From Chrysogorgia sp. JL179-B06 (lineage: Eukaryota > Cnidaria > Anthozoa > Scleralcyonacea > Chrysogorgiidae): 64,000 nucleotides of DNA. Position 1 is the first letter of the stretch. Each line of letters begins with the position of its first letter. A model generated the notes under the pieces. The model was not told the origin of the DNA. It worked only from the letters and a program-made list of their open reading frames with translations, and did not search any database. The stretch is from positions 1,178,001 through 1,242,000 of the forward strand of contig JAYKKM010000258.1 in the NCBI GenBank assembly GCA_035772405.1, in the 5' to 3' direction. Positions 29,437-38,935 of the stretch are shown piece after piece. A program made the translations under genes and the position numbers.

Positions 29437-30864
29437 ATGGATGAAGGTAGGGAAGGTAGGGAAGGTTTTGACGAGATTCAGATGGAGAACTTTGGTAGAG
29501 CCTACACTGACGATCAATTAGATGTCGAACTTGAGAGCGCCACCAAAGCTTACAATTTACTCGACGATAGGTACACCAGTGGTGACATGCCAGATATTGT
29601 GCGCGTCGAGTACGAAAAATTGTATGGGAGAGTGGTTAGACTACAGGGTGAGCAAGAGAGGAGGTTTCAAGAAAAAGAGACGTCGTTTATCGACACTGAC
29701 GGTGGTAAGACGGTGACAATAAGGGGGACTAACACAGAAGTCCCAACAGTAGAGTTTGTTGAACAGGAGTCATATGGTGACGTCAATGACGTAAGTTTCA
29801 GTCTAGCTTTTGAAGAGGAGGAGGAAATTAAGAGAAGACTGGGTGAGCTAAAAGCGTCCAACAAAGAGCTAACAGAAAACAATGTAAAAAGAATCAAGCT
29901 AATAAATAGGAAAATACGTAAATTAAGCAAAAAGGGACTCGGACACGACGACGCGTCAAGGAAAATAGTTAACAGGTCGCAGGTTACGGACTCAGGGGCT
30001 ATTCTTTTCAAACCGATAAACAAAGATGGTAAATATGGAAAACCCAAACGAATTCTAGTACCTGTGAAAAAAGGCTTGATCTACAGTAAAGATGCGAGTA
30101 GTAAAAACGCGATTGAGCAGTTCAAACAGTTAGTTAGTCAAATCCCTGAGAACGCAGAAACAACAGTTGCCACAGCAGAAGTGGCCCCAGACGACTTCCC
30201 AGTAATTGAGACAAGAATGGATAATGATGACATACCTGGGCTATCACCAGACGAAAACCGCGGGCTGAATGGTGTGCTTAACCCAAGCGATAGCGTGTTG
30301 CGTGAATCGAGAATAGGTGACACTGGTGCGTTGCAAATACAAGCAGACCATTTTCAAGAAGCGATAGACGAATCGAACAAGAGACTGGCAGAGCTCGAGG
30401 GAAAAGACTCTACGACTGCAGAGAACGAAGAGTACATTGATCTACGCGAAAGAGTGATTGGGCTCACGCGAGCTAAACACAGAACTTTAGGACAGCGAGA
30501 AATAGAAGAGGTTAGAGAGCAACAAGAAGTTGACATTGACAGATCGCAGAGGTTCAAGGAATGGGCTAAAGAAAATATGGTTGGGTTGAGCGCTGTAGCA
30601 ATTTCAGTGGCTGGAATTATAACAACAATTATTATCGCTGGGAGGTCTGCTGTCATGAGAGGCGCTATGGCTACGAGGTCGTTCGCACAGGCTGTTAAGA
30701 ACGCGATAACGAAAATGGGTCCATGGGCTGTTGGGTTGGCTAATTTAGTTTACAACGCGTTGACGTTGGGTGCAAAGGGTCTCGCTTGGTTGGCTCAAAA
30801 TCTGTGGGTACTCGCGGTGGTACTTGCGTGGTTCGCTTATGACTATTACAAGCTAAAACGGTAG
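29437..30864 (+). CDS. Polinton virion membrane protein, coiled-coil
   Basis: 475 residues. The N-terminal two-thirds is acidic and rich in coiled coil (about 20-190 and 320-380), with a central Pro/Asp-rich linker. The C-terminal part has RFKEWAKENMVGLSAVAISV leading into a transmembrane segment (about 383-404), a basic amphipathic stretch and a second hydrophobic segment (NLWVLAVVLAWFAYDYYK, about 453-470). The RFKEWAKEN...GIITT block recurs in animal Polintons; the function is unknown, but position and topology suggest an internal-membrane or capsid-membrane linker. Confidence 0.75.
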   Translation: MDEGREGREGFDEIQMENFGRAYTDDQLDVELESATKAYNLLDDRYTSGDMPDIVRVEYEKLYGRVVRLQGEQERRFQEKETSFIDTDGGKTVTIRGTNTEVPTVEFVEQESYGDVNDVSFSLAFEEEEEIKRRLGELKASNKELTENNVKRIKLINRKIRKLSKKGLGHDDASRKIVNRSQVTDSGAILFKPINKDGKYGKPKRILVPVKKGLIYSKDASSKNAIEQFKQLVSQIPENAETTVATAEVAPDDFPVIETRMDNDDIPGLSPDENRGLNGVLNPSDSVLRESRIGDTGALQIQADHFQEAIDESNKRLAELEGKDSTTAENEEYIDLRERVIGLTRAKHRTLGQREIEEVREQQEVDIDRSQRFKEWAKENMVGLSAVAISVAGIITTIIIAGRSAVMRGAMATRSFAQAVKNAITKMGPWAVGLANLVYNALTLGAKGLAWLAQNLWVLAVVLAWFAYDYYKLKR

Positions 30865-30887
30865 CGATAAAACATATGTAAAGGTAT

Positions 30888-32126
30888 ATGAACGTCACGT
30901 CAGCAGAGTTGAGCCCTGGTTTTAGACGAGCGACCATGGGCGTCATAAAAGGGGTGAGAACACAGCATGTGATCACGTTGAACCCTAATAAGGTCAGTCC
31001 TGGCGAGGAACTTTACATTGATATACCAAAGCTCAAGGTTAGTAGCTGTTTGGTGCCTGGGTCGTTGGGTCTAGTGTTCGACTTTAAGAATGCGAACGCC
31101 AAAAGCTGGTTCTTGAACAATGTGAGCAGGTTGTTGGTTGAGAAACTCGTTGTGAGACTAGCTGGGGAGACTGTGTATGACAACAATGGGGAAAATTACA
31201 CTGGTGTTTATCGCGACCTTTGGGAAAGCGCTACTGCGCGAGACCAAATGATTGGCTATGGTATTGGTGGTGAGAACTTGAGAAAGCTAGTTTCTAAGGA
31301 TGACAGTGGTGCGACGAGTGGGAACGTTGCTAAAGTTAGTGACGCGTTAATGTTTGGTGTGATTGGAACGAAACTGCGGATTAAGCTTGGTAAAATCATG
31401 AACGACCACGGGTTGTACGCTCCTTTTAGCATGAACAACAACTTACAGTACGTGATCACACTTCCGAAGGCCACAGACATCATGGTGGCACAATCCGGTA
31501 GCGCTGTGGGTGGGTACACTCTGGAGAACCTCGAGCTTGAGTATGAGACGATTGACAACCAGGAGCTCGCTGATGAGATAGCGTCGGGTTACGCAAGTGG
31601 TCGTAGTCTGTCGTATGAGCACGTCACGTTGATGAAAATCACCGAATGGGACAAAGGCACAACCATTGTGAATGAAAACATTAACCTTCCAAGAAAAAGC
31701 ATGAAGGCAATTGTGTTGCTATTCACGAATAAGGCGCGAACAGACAGTGAGGAGTTTCTTTATCCAAATATTGAGAGTGTTAGAGTCACAATCGAAGGCG
31801 TGCCAAATAGCGTGTACTCACAGGGTATTCCAAAGTCGAAGTTCTACGCAGAAGCGAAGCGACTGTTTGGGTTGGGTGAAGAACACGCTCAGTTCATGAC
31901 CATACAGAAGTTCTATAAAGATGGCTTCGCGTTGGTCATCGACTTGAGGAGCGTTCAAGATAATTACAACGTCGCCACTGGTAAAAAAATTGTAAACACA
32001 CAATCCGGCGTGCTTCTTGAAATCACAAAGAAAGCGACGACCGCAAATGTCATGTGCAGGGTGTTTGTGATAAGTGATGGGCTGGTAAACTTTATGAACA
32101 ATGGGTTGCAATCAATCCAGTATTAA
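30888..32126 (+). CDS. MCP: Major capsid protein, double jelly-roll
   Basis: 412 residues, within the usual size range of Polinton major capsid proteins. Recognisable blocks: ELYIDIPKLKVSSCLVPGS near 45-60, NVSRLLVEKLVVRLAGE near 80, an internal repeat of beta-rich segments, NINLPRRSMKA-type NLPRKSMKAIVLLF near 265-280, and FLYPNIESVRVTIEGVPN near 290-310. Sixfold capsomers of such trimeric double jelly-roll proteins build the icosahedral shell in the PRD1/adenovirus lineage. It is placed between the membrane protein and the packaging ATPase with 15-23 bp gaps, as expected for a late morphogenesis block. No frameshift or stop. Confidence 0.92.
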   Translation: MNVTSAELSPGFRRATMGVIKGVRTQHVITLNPNKVSPGEELYIDIPKLKVSSCLVPGSLGLVFDFKNANAKSWFLNNVSRLLVEKLVVRLAGETVYDNNGENYTGVYRDLWESATARDQMIGYGIGGENLRKLVSKDDSGATSGNVAKVSDALMFGVIGTKLRIKLGKIMNDHGLYAPFSMNNNLQYVITLPKATDIMVAQSGSAVGGYTLENLELEYETIDNQELADEIASGYASGRSLSYEHVTLMKITEWDKGTTIVNENINLPRKSMKAIVLLFTNKARTDSEEFLYPNIESVRVTIEGVPNSVYSQGIPKSKFYAEAKRLFGLGEEHAQFMTIQKFYKDGFALVIDLRSVQDNYNVATGKKIVNTQSGVLLEITKKATTANVMCRVFVISDGLVNFMNNGLQSIQY

Positions 32127-32141
32127 ATCAAACGCAATTTA

Positions 32142-32741
32142 ATGGAGACTCCGTTTAATATGTTAATTGTTGGTATGACAGCTTGTGGTAAGACACATTA
32201 TTTGCTGGAAACATTGGAATCTGAGTATCGTGGTAAATTTGACTACATTGTGTTGATTTGCCCTACTTTCGAGTGGAACAAAGCGTATCAAGATTGGAAA
32301 TATGTAAGTGACCCTGATGTGCTAGCGATAGACTGTGCGCAGGATAATGTCGACGCTGTTCTCAAGTGTGTAACAAATGTTTTTAAAGGCACTAACACTC
32401 TGATTGTGTTGGACGACTGTGCAAGTGGGCAGGACGTCAAGAATAGGACTAGTCAATTGGTCAACTTGGCTTTTAGCGCGCGACATTTTACGCTGAGCGT
32501 TATTGTCATCACACAACAACTGACGTCGATCGCAAAACCGTACAGAGAAAATATTAGTAAGCTCGTTTGCTTCTACTGCCCAAGTAGGAGTGATATGAAG
32601 GTCGTTATCGACGATTACCTTGGAAACATTAGCAGAGAAAAATCGTTGGCGATTGCGACTGCATTAAAAAATAACAAGTACGCTAGACTAGAAATCTCAC
32701 TACGCTATCCATACAGTCACGAAGTTGTTATTCCGCAATAA
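32142..32741 (+). CDS. Genome-packaging ATPase (FtsK/HerA type)
   Basis: 199 residues. Walker A GMTACGKTHY is at 11-20, Walker B LIVLDDCA at 87-94, and the downstream sensor region is SVIVITQQL. This is the standard A32-like packaging ATPase of Polintons, which pumps the linear genome into the preformed capsid. It lies 15 bp after the major capsid gene and 3 bp before the terminal gene. Complete. Confidence 0.93.
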   Translation: METPFNMLIVGMTACGKTHYLLETLESEYRGKFDYIVLICPTFEWNKAYQDWKYVSDPDVLAIDCAQDNVDAVLKCVTNVFKGTNTLIVLDDCASGQDVKNRTSQLVNLAFSARHFTLSVIVITQQLTSIAKPYRENISKLVCFYCPSRSDMKVVIDDYLGNISREKSLAIATALKNNKYARLEISLRYPYSHEVVIPQ

Positions 32742-32744
32742 AAT

Positions 32745-33257
32745 ATGGGTATAAGTAATAGCGTGATGGTAAAACGCAAAAGTGAGGGAAATCCTACGAT
32801 TGAGGAATTAGTTGAGGAGACTGACGACACCCCAACTGTGGAAGACAACGTTGACGTTAGGAGATCCGAACTTATTAGACTGTCCGGTGACGGTGTGGTA
32901 AGTCAGTCCGAAGCGTACATCAAAAAAGCGTCCGCGAAAGTTATTGATAAGATATGGCACCAATATGAGTTGAAGAGAATGGAAATTGCAAACGCTTTTC
33001 TCACCGACTTGCTAATCAGCAAATTCGCTAGCTTACTAGATGGGTTGAACGCTATTGAGAACCCTGACGAACTAAATGATGAGTTGCAAAAAGACCCGTT
33101 ATTAAAAAAAGACGTCGAAAGCATTGTCGCGATTGTGACACCGTACGTGCCTTTCTTGGGCTTGTTGTCGGGAGGAATCACAACGTCGAAGTATGTGTAC
33201 GATCACCATTTTAGAAGTGAGGCGACAAACGCTGAAAATAGTGAACAAACGGACTAA
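32745..33257 (+). CDS. Conserved Polinton protein, predicted N-myristoylated
   Basis: 170 residues beginning MGISNS, with Gly2 and Ser6 fitting N-myristoylation. An acidic N-terminal region is followed by a helical segment (EAYIKKASAKVIDKIWHQYE, continuing to FLTDLLISKFASLL) and a C-terminal hydrophobic stretch (TPYVPFLGLLSGGITT). Proteins with this layout are found at the end of the capsid block in animal Polintons; their function is unknown. The last 12 residues, EATNAENSEQTD, lie in the right TIR and are identical to the end of DNA polymerase B at the opposite end of the element. Confidence 0.78.
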   Translation: MGISNSVMVKRKSEGNPTIEELVEETDDTPTVEDNVDVRRSELIRLSGDGVVSQSEAYIKKASAKVIDKIWHQYELKRMEIANAFLTDLLISKFASLLDGLNAIENPDELNDELQKDPLLKKDVESIVAIVTPYVPFLGLLSGGITTSKYVYDHHFRSEATNAENSEQTD

Positions 33258-33844
33258 TCAATTATTAACAGGTGGCAATAACCTAATTTGCATAACAGGT
33301 GGCAATTTTATCACGCGTGAGACACTTTTACGATACACAAATTTGTAAAAATGTGATTTGACAAATTTGTGAAAATGTTGAAACGACACTTTCTATTTTT
33401 TAAATGTGATTTGACAAATTTGTGAAAATGTGATTTAACAAATTTGTGAAAATGTTGAAACGGCGCTTTCTATTTTTTAAATGTGATTTGACAAATTTGT
33501 GAAAACGTTGAAACGACTATTTTTTAAACGCGATTCGACAAATTTGTGAAAATGTTGAAACGACTATTTTTAAAATATGGCTAAAGTAGCGTAAAGTTTA
33601 GCGAAAGTTGTGATTTTTCTAATATTTGGCATCAACTGAGTAGAAAACGTGGGAGGGGTGTTTAGATTGACTAACGATCACCATAATAGCACAGAGAGTG
33701 AGGCTGTGAGCTCGCCAACGTCGATTATAAAACGTGAGTACCAAAACATTGCCGAGTTGTGGCTCGACACAAATTTGGTGATGTTTTGGTGTTTATATTC
33801 ACGTTTGACGTCGCTGGGCCCGCAGCCCCACTTACTATACTACT
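33219..33844 (-). repeat. Polinton right TIR (626 bp)
   Basis: Inverse of 15833-16458. It contains six ACAAATTTGT palindromes at 33337, 33361, 33414, 33438, 33491 and 33538; 33337/33414/33491 are exactly 77 bp apart, as are 33361/33438, revealing a tandem unit. Between them recur TTGAAACG and CTATTTTTTAAA. The outer ~240 bp are unique sequence. Ends CTACT at 33844. Confidence 0.95.
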
Positions 33845-33943
33845 TTTGGGTTATGGTTAGAGTTTTTGTTGCTGTAAAGCTTCTGATTGCTCCGAAAATA
33901 ACGTTTATCAGACTATGACGTAGTCTGTGTCCTCTACACGAAG
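33845..33943 (+). mobile_element. MITE, family 5, copy A, right part
   Basis: Begins with the second TTTGGG target copy (33845-33850), continues as GTTATGGTTAGAG-like sequence matching MITE copy B on the other strand, and ends CTGTGTCCTCTACACGAAG, the inverse of the left end at 15752. Confidence 0.8.
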
Positions 33944-34230
33944 AACGAGCCTACTATATTCTTCTTCAAACTCCGGCCATTCATATATACAAAACAGTTC
34001 AGGTTGGATGATAATGTATTCGAAGTTAGTGAATCATTACGTGGCGTTGAAGGCTTCCTATAGACATGGTGATCAAAACTTCTTGCAGATTCGTTTGTTT
34101 TCGGAGCTGGATTAGTAGAGATGTCGCCAGATATCAGAAGGCACATTAAGATAATATGAGAAGACCTTTTACAGTAAAACGACAGTCCGTATTTAAAATA
34201 CGGGGTTAGAAGACTTCCGAAGAACAGCAT
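33944..34230 (-). mobile_element. LINE ORF2 N-terminal fragment with 2A-like start motif
   Basis: On the minus strand, SGDISTNPAP (near 34115-34145), typical of the NPGP-type motif near the start of many L2/CR1 LINE ORFs, is followed by NLNCFVYMNGRSLKKNIV, the first endonuclease block. The ORF continues across the Polinton at 15751. Together with 15040-15751 it marks one LINE copy carrying nested insertions. Confidence 0.65.
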
Positions 34231-34700
34231 CCATTGTTGTCATCTATGTCAAACCAAAGCGAAGCGCAATATCTACGAGAGACTTGCTTAGGGTTATGTT
34301 TAATCCCTTTAGACCACGGTACATAGGAAAGTAGTATTTATTTCCTGATTGTATCTTGTGTGATGGTGGCACAATTCCTGCAGCTAAAACAGAACTACAA
34401 GCGTAACCAATACACGGCACGCGATGTCCACCAAACGAATTATCGGCGGAGAGAGTAAAACGAGAACGTACGTGATCACAAGTTTATAACATGGTTTATA
34501 ACGTGTGTTGTGTTGCACAACATATCACGGTAAACCATCGCAAGTTGGCCGCCAAACGAAGTACACTAAATCAAAAACTTGCGCTGAGTTGCGTTTTCGT
34601 ATCATTCAGAATCAAAACAAATATTCATCAAAGATATTTTCCATGCCGCACGAACGCCTAAACTTGTATATAGCGTGCGATGTCTTGGTCGTTTATAAAA
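34231..34700. other. Repeat-flanking DNA, nothing recognised
   Basis: No ORF with known similarity. It may be LINE 5' UTR in the lower part, judged from position only. Confidence 0.3.
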
Positions 34701-34705
34701 AAGTG

Positions 34706-35457
34706 AGCGGGTTTTCTAATTCCAACAGTCTAACATGCGTACATGCCACCAATGCATACCCATCTCCGCACCCTAAAAGTAGCCCGAGTTTACGCCTAGC
34801 GGACGTCTTGTTTAAATTCATTTGTTGATACTGGTATCTATTTGGGAGAAATAGCCTTGCTTTTAGATTAAAATCCATAGAGAAGCAATAATTAATACAT
34901 TTATTTAGGCTTTCAGTAAAGAGATTTGATATCAGTTTCGTAGCGGCTACAGAACTTGACGTTCGTATTAAAAATAAATAACAGACTACAAAGGCGGAAG
35001 TGGAAGGTGTTTGTATTTTGACTGTTATAGGTTTAGTATTTCTGTTAGTATTTGGTTGTATTTAGTCAATTGGGTTGTTCATACTATATATAGACAAAGC
35101 TTTGCATTGTAATTGTAAATAGGGAAACATTACAAAGTATTCTGTTACCTTCAGGCAGAGTTGAAACAACAAAGGGAAAGGTGATTTCATCGAACGAACT
35201 AGAAAGATAATTAAACCATGAATAAAATGATGTGTCATTTCACAATTGATAGGGACGCTGGTTTTACGTTGTGTACCAAACGTACATATTCTAATACTTG
35301 AAACTTACCTAAATAAGAACAGATATAACAAGCTGAAGCACGGCCCAGTTGTTTGAGAAATAATTATTAAGGTGACTTCCCATTTCAGGGTGACCCCTCC
35401 CCGAGAGCCTGCATTGCAGGCTAAATAATTATTTGTAATTGCTCAATCTCGTTCCCA
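34706..35457 (+). repeat. Dispersed repeat R1, copy 2
   Basis: Matches 13764-14462 in direct orientation from 34778 on; its first ~95 bp match the inverted fragment at 5846-5965. It ends near the palindrome GCCTGCATTGCAGGC (35406-35420), also seen at 14370 and 14422 in copy 1. Confidence 0.75.
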
Positions 35458-35773
35458 GAGGGATAATGATAATGAAATCATTTATATAGCGCTATATCTT
35501 GCAATATTCTATAGTGCTTTACATCATTTGACTAAAAAATAAATTATTAAATTATTAACAAACTTATAAAAAATGAAATAAAAAAATTCCTAATACAATA
35601 ATAATAATTAATTTAACCCTAAGCAGTTTTAAAAAGATACGTTTTAAGATGTTTCTTGAAACAGTTCAAATCTAAAATGAGACGTACCTCAGATGGTAGG
35701 TTGTTCCAAAGAGTAGGGGCAACTTTTGCAAAAGTGAGTCCTCCAAATGTTTTCCTGGATTCTCTTGGTATGA

Positions 35774-36055
35774 TCAACAGAAATTTATTATCAGCTCTTG
35801 TTCCTTTATTTGGTCGCCTTTGGCATGTAAAGCTTTGTAGGTTATCAACAAGATTTTAAATTCAATACGTTTTCCAATTGGTAGCCAATGAAGTTGTTTC
35901 GTAACAGGTGTAATGTGGTTATATTTGCCAGTTCTTGTAATGAGTCGCGCTGCTGTTTTTTGAACACTCCATAAGCTGCTAAGTACGGAATCTGGTAAAC
36001 CGTATTGGGTTGCGTTACAATAATCTAGTTTAGATGTTATCAAAGTGTTGACCAT
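35774..36055 (-). mobile_element. LINE reverse transcriptase C-terminal fragment
   Basis: Minus-strand TLITSKLDYCNATQYGLPDS, VQKTAARLITRTGKYNHITP and LHWLPIGKRIEFKILLITYK are the C-terminal blocks of L2/CR1-group reverse transcriptases. It is truncated at both ends. The sequence between 35480 and 35774 is AT-rich LINE tail or flank. The piece just upstream (36062-36095) is shared with the end of the other LINE fragment near 14966-15000. Confidence 0.8.
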
Positions 36056-36099
36056 AATAATCCATCGCCGGAAGTGTTTTGATTGGTTAGCTTAAGCTT

Positions 36100-37085
36100 T
36101 GTTTCCCAAACTAGTTTATAATGTAGACAGTCTACATTGGTAACATGTAGCTGTTAATGTATGATGTCTACAGTCACCCCAAAACAACAAAGATCAACCT
36201 AACCCCCCGCCTAACGAGTTTTCTAACCATAACCCCCGCCAAACGAATTTTCTAACCCTAACCCCCCCCGCCTAACGAGTTTCGTAACGCTAAAGACCGC
36301 TCTCTTAATATTTACGCTTTCCTTCAAAACAAGTAATATTAGCAATTGCAGTATTATACTTCGTTCTTATGGTTCTTCGGACCAATTTTTATTTTCTTGT
36401 CGTGTTTCCAGAAAAGTTCAACAAGGAAAACATTTTTGAAAAATGAGGAGTCGACTTCGATCATCGGATGCAGTTTGACTAGATTTCTCTACGGTTTCAT
36501 CACCGAAATAAAGGGGAGTACTTCATCTATCGTATGTGATAAACTGCAAAAACAACTCTAATATATTATGTTAATGTTAAAACATATTACTTTAATATTA
36601 AAACAATTCAAAATATAATTTTTCATGAAATTTAATAGCAATATAACACAAATTTACCCAAAATTTCTTTCAAAAAGTGCCCGAAATTTTCATAGTACAC
36701 CTATGACATCCTGCGAAGAAAAAAGAGCGCCTGAGGTGCTCGATTTTTTGGTAACAATTGAGGTGTCTCACGTTAAAGAAGACGGCTCTCATGTCGCCCC
36801 ATTGTACGTAGCATTTGGTCTGTCAAGCCTTTTATTATTGTTTGAAGTTTCAACAATCAGACAACACTTATTAATATTTGTATAACTTGTGATACACAAT
36901 GCAGTGTCAGTATCGACCTTTTTGATTTCATTGCCGCGAGTTACATCAATTCTAAAATCATCATACTCATTTCTGTCTGAGTTATTCTCGCCGAAGATCT
37001 CGATATTAGTTCTCACGTCCCAGAAACTATGTGCTCGGTCTATTTTTGGCGCATGCTCTTTTCAATCGGCGCCCTATTATCCAAG
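36100..37085. other. Intergenic DNA, no gene recognised
   Basis: Contains a C-rich run of CCTAACGAGTTTTCTAACC-type units (36190-36285), a motif that recurs at 9411-9470, 37200-37250 and 39775-39810. The ORFs near 36346-37016 resemble no family I know. Confidence 0.4.
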
Positions 37086-37344
37086 GGTCGGCGTTAGATC
37101 ATATAGAGTTAACGTACAGCCGCATCTTTGAGACGATGTTTTTTAGTATAACCATAGCGCTACTTAATAAGCACTGACTCCAAAACAACTTAGATACCAA
37201 CACTAACCCCCCGCCTAATCAGTTTTCTAACCCCGCCTTAAGTGTCTTCCTAACCCCCGGCTGTATTTTCTATGGTTATACTAAAAAACATCGTCCTAAA
37301 GACGCGGACTGTACGTTATAACTCTATATGATCTAACGCCGACC
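37086..37344. mobile_element. MITE, family 6 (70-bp TIRs)
   Basis: GGTCGGCGTTAGATCATATA at 37086 pairs with its inverse ending at 37344; about 70 bp per arm match with a few changes. The core carries the CCCCCCGCCTAATCAGTTTT motif shared with other elements in the window. Confidence 0.75.
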
Positions 37345-38765
37345 TTATTACCACAGCCTTCGTTAGCGTGGCGTCGAAGGATCTGGGAACGAGATTGGGA
37401 ATTTATTCATAATAAATTAGCTCAAGTATTAACTTTGCTATTTTTGTTAATTTTCACTGGATTGTTTTCCTAAAATCAGCCTCTAAAGCTTATCTCAAAA
37501 AATTGACAGCAGATAAACATTAATATTTTAAAAATTTCAAAATTATTACTACAATTGTAATTATGACTTCTGCTATTGTTATTAACTCTAAATGTTAACA
37601 AAATTGTTGAAATAGAAAAATAGATTACCAATTATTAAGAAATCACCTCTCAGTATACTACAAAAAATCGCTCATTACTACAACATTCATTTAAAAATAT
37701 TTGCTAAGGACAGAACATTCTTTAACTAGGAGATTTCGACGACCTGTATTCAGCAAAAAATGCTGTTCAGTAAAAAAGAAGATTAAATTTCATTATCGCC
37801 TCTGTTTTACTCTCGTCACTTTAATATGACGTAGCAGTAGTTGATTGGTATTTGTGGCGACGAAACGTATTTGACTGCTGCGCTAAAAGGATTTATGTAG
37901 TTTCCACTGGACGTTTCTTTACTGTTGTTGTTTCCCATGCATATAGCAAAATGTCATTGAGACCGTTGACAATATATCAGTACACCAAGTTATCTTCAAA
38001 TATCTGAAAAGTTTCCTGACGCTTAAGATACAGATCAGTTCAAGTTTCAATTTGCTTTATTCTTAGAAGTAATTTTTCTCCTTGATGACTCTTTCCAAAT
38101 AGTAAACTTTAAATGGACTCCTGCATGTAATCCAGGCTGGTTTAATCCAGTATTGTTGAATACATCCCACAAAGATTAAATCGGTTTCTTAATCACTTTC
38201 TTGCAATACACGCCGGTACATGAACTTCCATCTTTCAACTTGCAAACGTTCAATAATGGTACTGTCTGTTGGCATTGAAATTAAATACGTTGCTTTGCCT
38301 TCAAATGCATCACTATAACATTGCTTTTTCGGGTATCTTTGTGATGATTCTTATAGAGATGAAATTAAATGTCCATGTTTGCTCTGTCTTTAAATGTATG
38401 GATATAGACTGTTGCTCTTTCATTTAACTTGCCAAAGTTCTTCTCAGTGGTATATATACTACATGGCTTTAAAATCTGATTTTTATCATCTGGTTTTTAG
38501 GTATCTTTTGTAGATGAAATTAAATACCATTACTTCGTCTTTAAATGCACGGCTAGAATGTCGATCTTTCATATTCTCCAAAGTAAATTAATTTGCCAAA
38601 GTACTGCCGGCGTGGATACTGCATGGCTTTAAAATCTGGCATTCAGTACCTTTGTATACAGTCCGTTGACCGTTGGTGGTGCATTTCAATTTCCAACACT
38701 GTCATACTTTATACTTCAGTTTCTCTTTTCGAAGATTCTGTGCCGCGGTTTCTCTTGCGATTTAA
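37345..38765. repeat. AT-rich DNA with diverged tandem repeats
   Basis: From about 38270 to 38640 a roughly 130-bp unit recurs in diverged form (GATGAAATTAAAT, GTCTTTAAATGCA, ATGGCTTTAAAATCTG). Nothing recognised in 37345-38260. Confidence 0.4.
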
Positions 38766-38935
38766 TCCATGCATGGAAAATATTAAATGGCTTGGCCAAC
38801 AGCAAACAGTATACATAGCTTTTTGAAAAACCTTCGAGCAGCAGTCTTAATCCATGGGAAATATGAAGTGCCTTCGCCAACAGCAAACAGTATACATAGC
38901 TTTTTTAAAAACCTTGGCGCAGCAGTCAACCAACA
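38766..38935 (+). repeat. Direct tandem duplication, about 95-bp unit
   Basis: Two units share GGCCAACAGCAAACAGTATACATAG-type and GAGCAGCAGTC/GCGCAGCAGTC segments. Antisense ORFs across it come from the duplication. Confidence 0.6.

Larger units (their letters stand above)
15833..33844. mobile_element. Complete Maverick/Polinton (18,012 bp), intact main ORFs
   Basis: The element begins AGTAGTATAG and ends with the inverse. It has 626-bp TIRs (15833-16458, 33219-33844) and 6-bp target duplications TTTGGG (15827-15832, 33845-33850), all hallmarks of Maverick/Polintons. The gene set confirms it: family B DNA polymerase, retroviral-type integrase, FtsK/HerA-type ATPase, double-jelly-roll major capsid protein, minor capsid proteins and accessory virion proteins. 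The coding strand switches in blocks: left arm minus, 21.8-23.1 plus, 23.3-26.8 minus, 26.9-33.3 plus. Gene spacing is 0-25 bp within blocks. Every long ORF is open, and the element is visibly less AT-rich than its surroundings. I found no adenain-like protease, normally a standard gene. Unusual cargo: thymidine kinase, BRO-N/VRR-nuclease fusion and zinc-ribbon protein. The near-identical TIRs argue for recent insertion. Confidence 0.97.

Noticed and set aside
29667..30656. Antisense ORFs under the Polinton membrane-protein gene
   Set aside because: Shadows of the plus-strand gene; Ser/Leu-rich with no conserved motif. The same applies to antisense ORFs under polB, the MCP and the minor capsid genes.
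33337..33547. CRISPR-like array in the TIR
   Set aside because: The repeats are 10-bp palindromes within a 77-bp tandem unit with conserved spacers; no cas-like gene and no unique spacers.
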